Source: Zygaena filipendulae
Lineage: Eukaryota; Arthropoda; Insecta; Lepidoptera; Zygaenidae
Assembly: GCA_907165275.2 (NCBI GenBank)
Contig: OU015652.1
Span: forward strand, 12,415,001 to 12,479,000
Direction: 5' to 3'
Length of the DNA: 64,000 nucleotides
The notes beneath the pieces were generated by a model. It saw only the letters and a list, made by a program, of their open reading frames with translations, was not told the origin of the DNA and did not search any database. The position numbers and the translations under genes are program-made. Within the stretch, counting starts at the first letter, position 1, and each line of letters begins with the position of its first letter. Positions 11,901 to 23,900 of this stretch are shown one piece after another.

Positions 11901-14900
11901 GAAATAAAAGCTAGTTTTAGAAAAAAGTTTCAAAAAAAGTTTTTTTTATCAAGACTTATTTGTAGCACACACAATATGATAAAGCATTTGAAGACGCAAA
12001 ATTAAATAAACAAGCCCAATAACATAAAAGTGAGCCTAAGGAAAGCGACACACAGAAAAAAGTTAAACACACGGCGCAAACGAAACTGGCAACATTCGAC
12101 ATTCCCTTGAACGGCACTGATCGAATCGCATCGAATGTGGTCAATTTTTGCATTTCCTAAGCGACAAGTTTGAAAACCGCAGCGCTTTTGGTTTAATTAA
12201 TCAAATAGCGTACGTATACGTCAAGAATTTAGCACACCATTTTGATATTTTTATCCTTTCACCGCCATCCCCGTAGCATACAAGATATACGAAAGACGTG
12301 CTCCTAGCGCTAGACACGTAATATTCCGTTACTAACAAACCACTGCACTTTTATCTATTTATTAAAGTACACACAAACGTAGGTCCTTATAGTTTTGTAT
12401 TTATTCGATTTAATGATCGGTTTTAAGGCAAATCTATTCGTATAAAATCTTACTATGTTATATAGAGGTAAAGTTTGTGAGGTTGTAGGAGGTAATCTCT
12501 GGATCTACTGAAACGATTTTGAAAATCTTTTACCAGTAGAAAGCCAAAAGCCATTTGTATAAACTGCAACCTGCATTAAATTTCCGCGGGAACTTCGAAA
12601 TTATCGCGGCTGAAACCGCTGGGAGCAGCTAAATGCGAATGTTATTATAATATAATATGCAGTTTGTTTTGAATCTGCGGGGCTGAGCGGCTAGTCTATA
12701 CTAATATCATAAAGAAGAAAGATTTGATTTTTTGTTTGTTTGTTTGTTACGATTTAACTAAAAAACCACTGACTGGACCGATTCAAAAATTTTTTCACTA
12801 TTAGAATGCTACATGATCCCTGAGGAACACAGGCCATTTTGTAACCCGGAATACCCCGGGGAACTCCGAAATTTCCGCGGGTAAAACAGCTAGTCAAACT
12901 ACGAACGCGTGACGTCACAAAAAGCGCTGCGGCCTACGAACGTCGCGTTCTAGCGGTGTACACGCGCGATGCGGTGTACCTCGTGATGCGGCGCCGGTCG
13001 AGGAAGCTGGGCGAGCCGGCGCGCCGCGGGATGGACGGCGAGCGCGACCGCGACCCGCTCGATCTACGGTAATCCGCGTACACGCCCGTCATCGTTCTGA
13101 ACGCGTCGCGTCACGTCATATCAGTCGGTCAGTTTTGTTGTTCGTTCGTTCGTTCGTTCGTTCGTAAGGCGGGAAAGGGAATACAAAAAAAAAACTGACG
13201 TTAGTTATATAATTATTATTATAGTTCGCTTGTCGGTCACTACGTAGAGAATAGGGATGTGCGATTCGCAACGGCTTCATTTTGATAGTTTAGTTTTATA
13301 TAACAACGCGAATAATGTAGGTACATACATGGTACAGTACCATTGGTACAGTGGGCCACATAGACAAGTATATCACCTTGTAAATTTATACTGTTTATAA
13401 AACGTCTGTATGACGTTATAAGTTGCCGTTTTTGCAACTCCAAGCTCCAAATTCCAAAAAAAGCGAAAAACGAATATTGGAATTGCAAAAACGGCAACTT
13501 ATAACGTCATAAAGACGTTTTACAAACAGTATAAATTTTACAAGGTGGTATACTTGTCTATGTGGCCCACTGTACATACAATACAATGTAGGTCAAAATA
13601 GAAAACTTCCAATAATTTTAGCCTGTATAGATTTGAAAACAGCTGAAGAAAACAAAATATTTTGTATATTAAATACATTTGTATTTTTTTTTTCTTTTTA
13701 TTAGAACCGTTACGACTTATGAGTGCTAGATACTAAGAATTAATACGGACTATGATTTAACGCTCACGGTTTTAGTTATCGCTCAAACCGCACACGAACA
13801 CGCACTGCGTGCACGTTTGCGAATCTATATAGAATGCCGGACGCAAACCCAACCCTAGTACGTTTTCGAACCACTAGTAGCTGTAATGTCGCTAACGGCC
13901 GCACTCAGAGTCGACTTTAATGATTACTTAGTTAAGTATGGATTTTTAAGACAAAACTGCCGCAATCAGAGACGCTCAGTAAATTAATTTTAATTGGCAT
14001 TTAATGAGATGTAACTTAATTAGTTAAATGCCAATTAACATTAATTTATTAAACTTGTCTGATTGCGGCAGTTTTGTTTTAAAAATCTATACTTAACTAA
14101 GTAATCATTAAAGTTGACTCTGAGTGCGGCGGTAAGTTTTTAAATCTGGCTTCTAATAAAAAAGGCGGCCAGTGTTTGCGGTTGTCAAAATCAAATATTA
14201 ATTCAATTTTTTGTTCAAAGAGGATATAATCACTACGTTTTTCGACGTTCAAAAACCGCGAGTGAATCGTCGTAGCGCGTCCACGCGGGCCTGCCCGCCC
14301 CCATTGTTTATAAAATTAATCGCTACTTAAACTGCCACCTTAGCCAAATTGCCAATCTTTAATCGTTATCGTCATTGAAAACCAAAGAACTTATCGTAAT
14401 GTCACGTGGTCACGAAATATTGGCTACGATGTTTCGTAACCACGTGATACGACGGCAAGTTTCTTAGTTTTCTATGGCGATAAAGATTAAAGTTTGTCAA
14501 ATTAGCTTTTTTGGCGTTCAAAAACCGCGAGCGTTTTATCGTAGCGCATGCGGGCCTTAGTTCCCTTTCAAGTCGAGTCGACAATCTTGGGCTAGGATCT
14601 TTGTTTTTTGTCCTATTCACTCTCCAGCGCAATGAGCGAGACAGACAACAACGTTGAGAGGTTCTCACCTCGAGGAGCGCGTGGAGCTGGACGAGCTGCG
14701 CGAGGAGCGCGACGAGCGGCTGCTGCTGTACGAGCTCGAGCGCGACGAGCGCCTGGAAACGACACCGAACACATAGTAGGTATTATAATACTACTGCCAA
14801 AGAATAGAGATTATATAAAGAAGCGACATTCCCCGCCTCCCACCTATTTTATGCTTCCTCATACCCCGCGAAAGTTTCTTGGTAAATTCCCAGGAAAATT

Positions 14901-17900
14901 GAATCTAAATGTGACACTTTTTCACTGACAGCTGACGGCTACTGTCAGCTCGCCGTCAACCTTCGATACGCACACACGCACACCACGTGTACAAGCCGTG
15001 ACCAATTTAAAAACCGTACTTTCCCATATTTCAGGGAATTAAGGTTATTTATAAAAATTGGTACACGAATTAAATTGAACCGATAGCTTTTAAAAAATAT
15101 TAGTCACGCCTTAACTACTCAAACAATCATCATGAAATTTTCCATTCACGTTGTGAGGGATACAGAAAAATACATGAGGTACTTTTATCCCGGGATTCCT
15201 TGGGGAATTCCGAAATTATCGCGGTAGATTTGTCCAAAAATTAAAGAACGGAATTTGTCTAAGTAAAAAAGTATCTGCAACATAATCAAGGCAGAAGAGG
15301 AATAAATCATAAGCAAACCAACCTTGAGGAGGAGTAACTGCGAGACCGCGAGCGCGACGACCTCGACCTCCCTGAGCGGGAGCGCGACCGCGACCTGGAG
15401 GACTTGCCGCGCGACCGCGACTTGCTGCGCGACTGCGACTTGCTGCGCGACCGCGACCGCGCGCCCGACCGCGACCGCCGCCCCGACCGCGACCGCGACG
15501 ACGAGCGCGACCGCGACCCGCTGCGCCCGCGCCGCTTCACCTCCGGCGAGCTCTCCACGTTCACGGGACTCTTCTCGCGCGTCGGGCTGGCCGGCTTCGG
15601 TGACTTCTGCCTCGCGGGCGACTTCTCCTTCTGCTTCTCGACCGGCGGGCTGGCCGGCTTCTTTATCTTCTGCTCCGCGGTCGCTACCTGGGAGAGCTGC
15701 GAGGTCGACGGCGCCGTCGTCTCCTCCTTGCGCTTCTGCTCCATAGAGGCGCGCGCCATCTGCGCCAACTTCTCCTTGAGCCGGGTCAGCTCTTTCAGGT
15801 CTCGCTCCTCCTGGCGGTCCAGTTCGTCCGCCCGGTCGAAGCTGCTCTCGGGCTCGTCCTCCTCGCTCGACGAGCCGCCGATGCACAGTTTCGGTTTGTA
15901 GTTCGCGGCCTTGTCTTTGGTCGGCGGCGGCTGCGGCGACGCCATGTACTTGCGGCGGTGCTTCGCGGGCAGCTTCTCGAGGATGTCGCGGTAGCGCTCG
16001 GGGCTGCGCCGCGCGGGCGAGTAGCTCAGGCTGGACGAGCTATTGCTGTCGCGGCTCGAGCGCGACTTGGAGTTTTTTTTGCGAGATTCGTTGCGGTCGT
16101 GACTCTTGCCCTTGTCGCGCCTGTCGCGGGGCCCGGCAGGCGTCGAGCTACGCCTCTTGGAGCTGTTCCTCGCTCGCGGCGTGTCGCTCCTCTTTTTATC
16201 TTTCTTCGAAGTGTTGCGCGCCGGCGACGGGGACTTGGATCCGCTCGGCGTCCGCTTGCGGCTCGGTCGGCTGTCGCGTTTCGTTTCGGGCGCTTTCGAT
16301 TTGTGTTTGTCCGACCTATTCTCGGGCGATTCCTTCCTTTTATGGTCCGCAGACGGGCTCCGTCTGCGCTGTTCTCTTTGGGGGGACGCACTTCTTTCTT
16401 TATAATATCTGGCCTTGTTTAGGTCAGATCTCTTTTTCTGTCGCTCCTCCGGTTCCGACTCCGACGGCGAGGAGTGTCTGGCTCTTGAGCTTTTTGGTTT
16501 GTCATTTTCTTTCCTGGTCTCACTATTTTTGTGGGATTTCTTGGCATTCAAAGGGCTTTTTCTTCGCCTCGACTCCTCGTCGTGACTGTCGTGGTTCTTG
16601 CGCCTGGGGGGCTCGTCTTCATAACGACTGCGACTATTCGACTCATTCCTTTCGTATTTGTCATATTTATCTTTCCTGCTGTACGATTTGCTCCTGCTCT
16701 CAGATCTGTCGTCACGTTGCGGACTGTCTCTGTGGTTTCGGGATGAGGTCGCTTTGCTGTTGTCCTTCTTTTTGTAATAACTGTCTTCGCGGTTCGCGAG
16801 CTCGGCCGGAGGACTGGTTCTCCGCTTCTTTTCTGGCGGAGGAGAGCTGCCATCTCTGTAGTTTTTTTTGTCCCTTTTTTCTGGTCTGCCTCTGGGAGGT
16901 TCATCATGATCTGACTCTGAGGACGGGGAGCGCCGACTGCGTTTAGGTGGCTTGGTGAGCTTAATATTTTCTGGTTCGTCTTTGGGGCTGTCTCGCTTCT
17001 TGTTTTCCACCTTGGTGACGTACGAACGACGCTGCGGTCTGTTCTCTTGCGAGATACTGCGGCTCCGCTCTCCGCGCTCCTCACTGGAGGCGCTTCTCCC
17101 ACCATGAACGTCTCGCGAGACGCTGGCTCTGCCACGCCTCCCGCGGGAGTCGCTACCCCTGCCACGTCCCTCACGTGAGTCGCTTCGTCTGCGACGCCTC
17201 TCACGCGTGGCGCTCTGCCTGCCACGCTTCTCTCGGGAAGCGCTCCCTCGGTCACGCTCCTCACGCGAGGCGCTCTCCCTGCCACGCCACTCACGCGAGG
17301 CGCTCCTCCTGCCACGTCGTTCACGCGAGACACTCTGCCTTCCACGTTCTTCTCGCGAGGCACTCTGCCTTCCACGCCCCTCACGTGAGCCACTCCGCCT
17401 GCCACGAACCTCACGTGAGGCGCTATGCCTGCCACGACCGTCGCGCGAGGCGCTATACCTGCCACGCCTCTCACGCGAGCCGCTCTGCCTTCCACGTCCC
17501 TCATGCGAGTCGCCCCGCCAGCCGCGCGCCTCATGCGAGTCGCTCCGGCCCGCGCCCTCGCGCCGCTGGAGCCGCCGCCCGCTCCGCTCCTCGAGGTCGC
17601 GCTCAAGCCTTCTTCTGTGATGGTCATCATCTTTTTGATCTTCAGTGGGCTCCCGTTGTTTCACTTTCGGAGCCTTCTTGCTTTTAACGAGTGAACTGAA
17701 ACGAGAAACAAAATTTGATTCGTGCTCATGTCTTTTATTATTTACATCTAGCTGTGTCCCGCGGTTTCACCCGCGTTAATTTCGGAGTTCCCTCAGGAAT
17801 TCCGGGATAAAAAGTACCCTATGACCTTTTCTGTACCCCTGACAACGTGTATGCCAAATTTCATTAAGATAGGTTGAGCCATCTAGGCCTTAAAGCGTAA

Positions 17901-20900
17901 CAGACAGACAGACAGAGTTACTTTCGAATTTATAATATTACTAGCTGTCCCCCGCGATTTCATCCGCGGTAATTTCGGTGTTCCCGCGGGAATTCCGGGA
18001 TAAAAACTATCCTATCTTTTAAGTTGGATTATAAATGGTTACAAAATGTTGTCAAAATCCGTTCAGTAGGTAATTTCGGAGTCCATCGCGGACAAACAAC
18101 GTGGCGCGTGATTTATATATATTAAGATTAGGGATTATTATAACTTTTCCATATATTATATAGGATGACAACAAAATTTTTAATCAGATGTTGGCGACTC
18201 ACCCCTCCCGGCTGGCCCGCTCGCTGGAAGCGCGCCGACGCCCGCTCGACTTCTTCTGTTCAAACATAAAGGCGAAACATTACCAACGGTCCCGACGAGT
18301 CGTCACACAAACACCAGTGCCAATACAATAATACTAAAGTAGTGGTTATGGCAAATTATTATATATACTGATCAAAATCATAAACAAAAATTAACATTGA
18401 ACCAAATTTGCCCTTTAAATGGACTCTGAAATTTAAATGAAAATAAATTTTATTTATCACTGTCAAACATGCAATCTAGATACTAACTGAAATAAATTTC
18501 ATTAATTGATAATTAAAAGAGTTTTAAGTAAATTAAATAGCTCTATATGAAAGCGAATATTTAAAAAGGTTAACTCATAACGAAAAATAGTGTCTTCAAA
18601 GAGTTATTTATCCATAACATTCTCATAGATATATAAATATAATTAATATACGTATAAACTTCATTTTCGTTTAAGTTTTTTTTTGGCACTAGTGCAGTTC
18701 ATTTATTGTACACTAAATTAATTAATTAACCAATAAACACATCAATACAATATCAATATAAAACATATTATCATTATACATTTAATACTTAAAATGATAA
18801 TGTAAGTAACACTTGGGGGAACGTACCTTATTCAACAAACGGTGGTGGCATTGTATACCATTTAAACATGTTGTTCGTCCTTAATTAGTTTTGGGTAAAG
18901 TGAGAAGAGGGAGAATGTTATGGATTAGTTACATCTTCACAAAACAAATCAATGTTGATTGTAATTCTATGGGCGCGCACCGCGAAAACGTGTTTCGATC
19001 CGCCTCAAAGGACCAAAAGACAATTTACTTCTGACGTGACTTTGATATAGCTCTTTTAAGGTTCCCTGCAGCCAGATAAGCACGTTTTCGAGCACACAAT
19101 ATTAAAATATAAACGCGTAATACAACACATATAACCACCATCTGTTTTAAAGGACAACAAACACCATGCATGTCAAATATTTGTGCAAATTTCGACACCC
19201 TCACAATCGCCCACGTTTATGTGTCAGCTCTATGGCCTCATTCTGTTAATCACATGCCGTTATAGACACACTCGTATCTTATGAGTTACCATAATTATTA
19301 TTCGCCGATCATTTTAGTATTCACCTAACATAGTGTTCTTACAGTGTTATTGCTTTGTGATATACTTACAGTATACGTTTAGTCTTCTAACATAGATGGC
19401 TATCCTATGAAATGATGCACAGTTAAACAGATAATTTTTACTGTCTATTTCTTTGTATTTACAGAAAAATTAATGAAAAATATAAAGAGATAAAGGGATA
19501 AAATTAAATTCAACGAGACAAAATCGTTTGAGAGTTTTCATGTAGTCCGCAAAGAGAATTTGTGGACACAGGTGTTATGATAAAAAACAATAGATAGTTG
19601 GTGCTCGGGAGAAGAGAAAGTGGGGTTTAGTTTTTAGATTTATAGTAAATATAAATGAGCGTAATCGCATAATTTAGTATTGCATCTTTTTTATTTAAAA
19701 CACAAGAGGGACACGAGGCCGTGTAAGGATAGAGCCCGTAAAAATAATTGAAACAAGAAAGTGTGCGAAGGTTATAATCAAATATCAAGACAATTCAGGC
19801 CAATGTATCCGAAATAACACAATATAAAAACCAATAAGGAAGCAATGTGCCAAATCAGCTGTTCCCATAAGCCTGATTAACTCTAACAGAGGAGGATATT
19901 TCCATCGATAAACAAACCTGAATAATAGTGTAGGTATTATGAGTAAAATTAAAAAAAAATGCAAAGGGATTTCGTGTAGAACAGATGTTTATTGTACGCC
20001 CAGACGGGGGGATTCCATATAAGAAATTCATAATCAGGAAATTCATAATTAGGAATATTTCAAAGATTAAGTTTTCTAAACGTAACAGTGCAGCGCACAC
20101 TCGCGATGTTATCGCTAAGGGCGATGGTGTACCGCAGTAATTGGGACATTTATAGCTGTAATTTCAATGCTTGTCAATTTGTACCGGAAACTTCTTCGAT
20201 GGAATTCACTGAGTATAGAACTTCGTAACGGAGATTTAAGATTATTATGTAGAAATTGCTTTATAAAAAAAAACATAATCTTTGAATCTCGCCACATTTA
20301 TTTCATTGTAATCATCGTGTATAATAAATATGCCAAATGAAATTTCGATCGTTCGATCAAATCAACACAAGAGTTATGTACGGTATAGAGGTGTCACAAT
20401 TACCTTTTTCTTCTTGGGCCGTTCGCCATCGGAGCTGGACGAGTCGCTATCGGCCGACGAGTCGGAGCTACTCGAGCTGCTGCTGTCCGGCGAATCGGAG
20501 CGTTTCTTCTTCTTCTTGCTGGCCTCTTGCCTGCGACCACAAATGACACGTTAAATCATTTTTAAATGAATGAAAATTTACTTTAAAAAATCCATTCCGT
20601 CATACCATATAGGGACCCACCATCTCAGACCAAATAAGAAGTCAAGACGGAGCGCTGTCAACAAAAAAGTGAAGCCGGTTTCGTAAACATGTGTGGATTT
20701 AGCGAGTGTTGCTGTTCACTAAAAATGTATCTCCAATATATTATTGTCTAAGTACTAGCAGGATGAATGGATAAGTAAGTAGAAAAGTTTTTTTTAATTG
20801 TATTATTTAACAGTCGTAGTATTTAGTGTTGTATTTAAGAGGTAGTATGTGAGAATGTATATTCCAACTAGAGGAAAAAAAAGCAGTATCAAACATTGGT

Positions 20901-23900
20901 TTTAATTTAATGACCTTTTTGTTGGGTAAGTTTCTTGAATTGCCGTTTACTGTCCACCGTTTAAGATTTTTTTTTTCAATTTAGAAATATAGTGAAAAAG
21001 AAAACAATGTCATCTTTATAATGTATTGAACAAACTACGCTGCGCATTTGGATACCACGATGGCTCATTCCGGCTAAGTCGAATCACTTCTATTCACTTC
21101 TAACTAATGTCTTTATTTCGGATCGGGAACCTTAAAAATATAGTATTTTGAAGTGATGATAAAACATGGGAAATAAAATTAAGACCCATTTACACTTATA
21201 TTAAAAGTAAAAATAGAAATAGATAAATGGACTTGTTACATTACGTTTCGCATCACATTAATAAATTACCCTATAACGGGGGACTATTGTGACGCTCACT
21301 AGTGGCAACACTTGTGGAAGTTGTGGAGGTGAAGGTGGTCTAAGTTGTCTTATATTAATAACATTGTTGTTTTATTATAAATATGGTTCTATCCTGCTTT
21401 TTATTTCGCGAAAATAGGTTTTACACCCTTTCGAAAAACAATTTGGCATAAATTGCGAATTATTTTAGCGTGACACTCCGCGCGCCGGAATGGCTCGACC
21501 ACAGCTGATAATATAATACTATGGTTCGACTGACAAGATAAGGCAGAGTTTCGTTATACATATGTGTGTGCGTGTAACTGTGTATGTACAAGGCGAGGCA
21601 TAGTTTTACCGGCTTCACTTTTTTGTTGACAGCACTCCGTATTGACAACTTATTTCGTCTGAGCCCACCATTCAATTTAATCTATTGTGATTTCTACTAA
21701 ATACATACAGCGTATATGGTTGTAATTTTGATGGATGAAATCTCGATGAAAGATGAAAAAGAGATGCTGGTAGGCCTCACAGTTTAATAAAAGCGTGTTG
21801 AAAAGAAATGTTATTATATGTATTCTTAACTCTATAACAAGAGAGTTTAAGTATCTATTAACCATAGTAATAAAAGGACACAATTATTCTATTCTTATTG
21901 TTTTGAGATATTAAAATAATTTCCTTGTTAAGAAGGGAAAAACGAAATATAGATTTATAAAAGATTAGAGCATGTGGATAACTAAATTTAATTGTTTACT
22001 TATTTACATTACCTACGTATGTATTTCCACAATAATTTTCTTTGACTGAAATTGGTAAGAAAATATTTTGCTGAATACAATATTTTTTGTTGTGTAGGTA
22101 CATTTCAATATTAAGTACCGAATAAATTTATAAATACTTGCCTCTTCGACAACCGAAGTGTCATCTGTCTGGATTTAAATGAAAATTATGAGATTTTAAA
22201 TTTAATAAAAAACAGTATAAAATTGCGAACAAAAATTTCTCTTATAGTTACAGTTTATTTTAATGTTTAGACAAGATTGAGATACCAACTTTTCTTTTTT
22301 ATTCTTCTTTGATTTTTTCTTCTTCAATTTCTTAGATTCGGGTGATGTGCTGCAAATAAAATAAATCAATATTAATCATTATTAACTTGATTGATTAAGT
22401 TAAGGAGGAGTGCGTACTGCGTATTCTTCAAGTGAAGCTGAGTATCTTTTCTTTACCCACGGCAGGCAAAGTTCAAAGTGCTCATTGGTTAGCCAATGGT
22501 ATAGCAGTGTTTTTCAACTTATGGGTCGCGAAGCCTCAATAGGTCGTAAGACACTTAACTATGTAAGTCCGAATCCTAACTATGCAAACACATAAAAATG
22601 TTGTATGGATTGAACATTTGTAACATAATGAAATACATGGAAAAAAGCGAGGGTTGCGAGATATTATTTCATAAGTACTTAATTTCCTTTGCCAAAAAGC
22701 CGAAAGGAGAGATTTTAGTTAAACAAAAAAGTTTTTGGCAACCTTCCAGCAAACGCAAATAAATAAATAACGCGTCAAAAAACTGCTATTTCTTCGTGCT
22801 CAAAGTTTCACCCAAATAAATATATTTACAACGTATCTTATTAGAATTATAAACAATTTCTAATGTTTTGGCACCTGGAGCCCCTGTTTTTGGGACGCGC
22901 GTATGGGCAGGGAATGTTGTTGGCCATAGTCAATAAGGGCCCAAGGCCAAGGATCGTGCGGCAAGCGGAAGGTGGTTGGTAAGGGAAGGGGGAGCTACTG
23001 AGCACCTATTAGGAGGAACAGGGCCCTTATTCACTGTGACCAACAACATTCCTTGCCCATAACGCGCGTTCCAGAAACGCATTTCCAAACGTTCTAGAAG
23101 CCAAAATATTAGAAATTATTATTATTCTTTATGCCATAAGAAACGTTGTAAATGTATTTTTTTGGAGTAAAACTTCTTTGATTACGAGGTTTTTGCGGCG
23201 TCTTATATTAACGCGGCGTGTTGGTCATAGTGTATAAGGGCCCAGCTGTGAAACGGCGTTGTTTACCTTCGTTTCTTCTTCCTCTTGCCGGCGGCGGTGG
23301 CGGGCGCGGCGGCGGGCGCGTCCCGCTCGCGCTCGTGGCTGGGCGTCCTGACGAGCGGGTAGCGCTGCGCGTGGTCGCGGGCGCGCCGCTCCGCGTCCAG
23401 GCTCGTGCCCTCCACGAACCGCGGCGAGATGCCGAACGCGTCCCGCAGCCGCGCGTTCTTCTCCCGCTGCGCCTCGGCGACCGCGTGCGTCTCGCGCACA
23501 CTGAACGCCCGGGAGTGTTGAAGAATAATTATATAGGACATAGGTGTTTATACTAGCCGTTTCACTCGCGTTAATTTCGGAGTTCCCGCGGGAATTCCGG
23601 GTTAAAAGTACCCTATTTCCTTTTTTGTATCCATAATAACGTGTATGCAAAATTTCATGGTGATCGTGAAAGCGTAACAAACATTCTTTCGCATTTGTAG
23701 CAAGCTATACTTAATAGTAAAGTCGGAAATGCAATTTAATACCCATCCTGTAAGGTTGAAATTTCATGATAAACTAAAGTAGGCCCCGTTTATCTAAAAT
23801 CCGAGTAAGTATTGGACATAGATGGAGTTGTTCTCTAAGATCTAGAGCTTAGGATTTTTTCAATTTTATTTATAATGGCCTAAATTTTTAACCAATTGGT

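Noticed and set aside
12980..13063. Reading the eMIC exon 1 as a plus-strand gene (the plus strand is open nearby)
   Set aside because: Only the minus reading gives SPSF-x-x-RRIT and joins in phase to both neighbouring exons.
17065..17560. Regular 30-bp period resembling a CRISPR array
   Set aside because: No spacers: units are contiguous, diverged and coding in frame within a eukaryotic SR protein.
15185..17694. Several long open frames on both strands (for example 15404-15901, 15958-16422, 17175-17687 on +)
   Set aside because: All overlap the large RS exon of Srrm234 on the minus strand. GC-rich repetitive Arg/Ser codons leave the other frames open. Only the minus frame joins in phase with flanking exons and carries family motifs.
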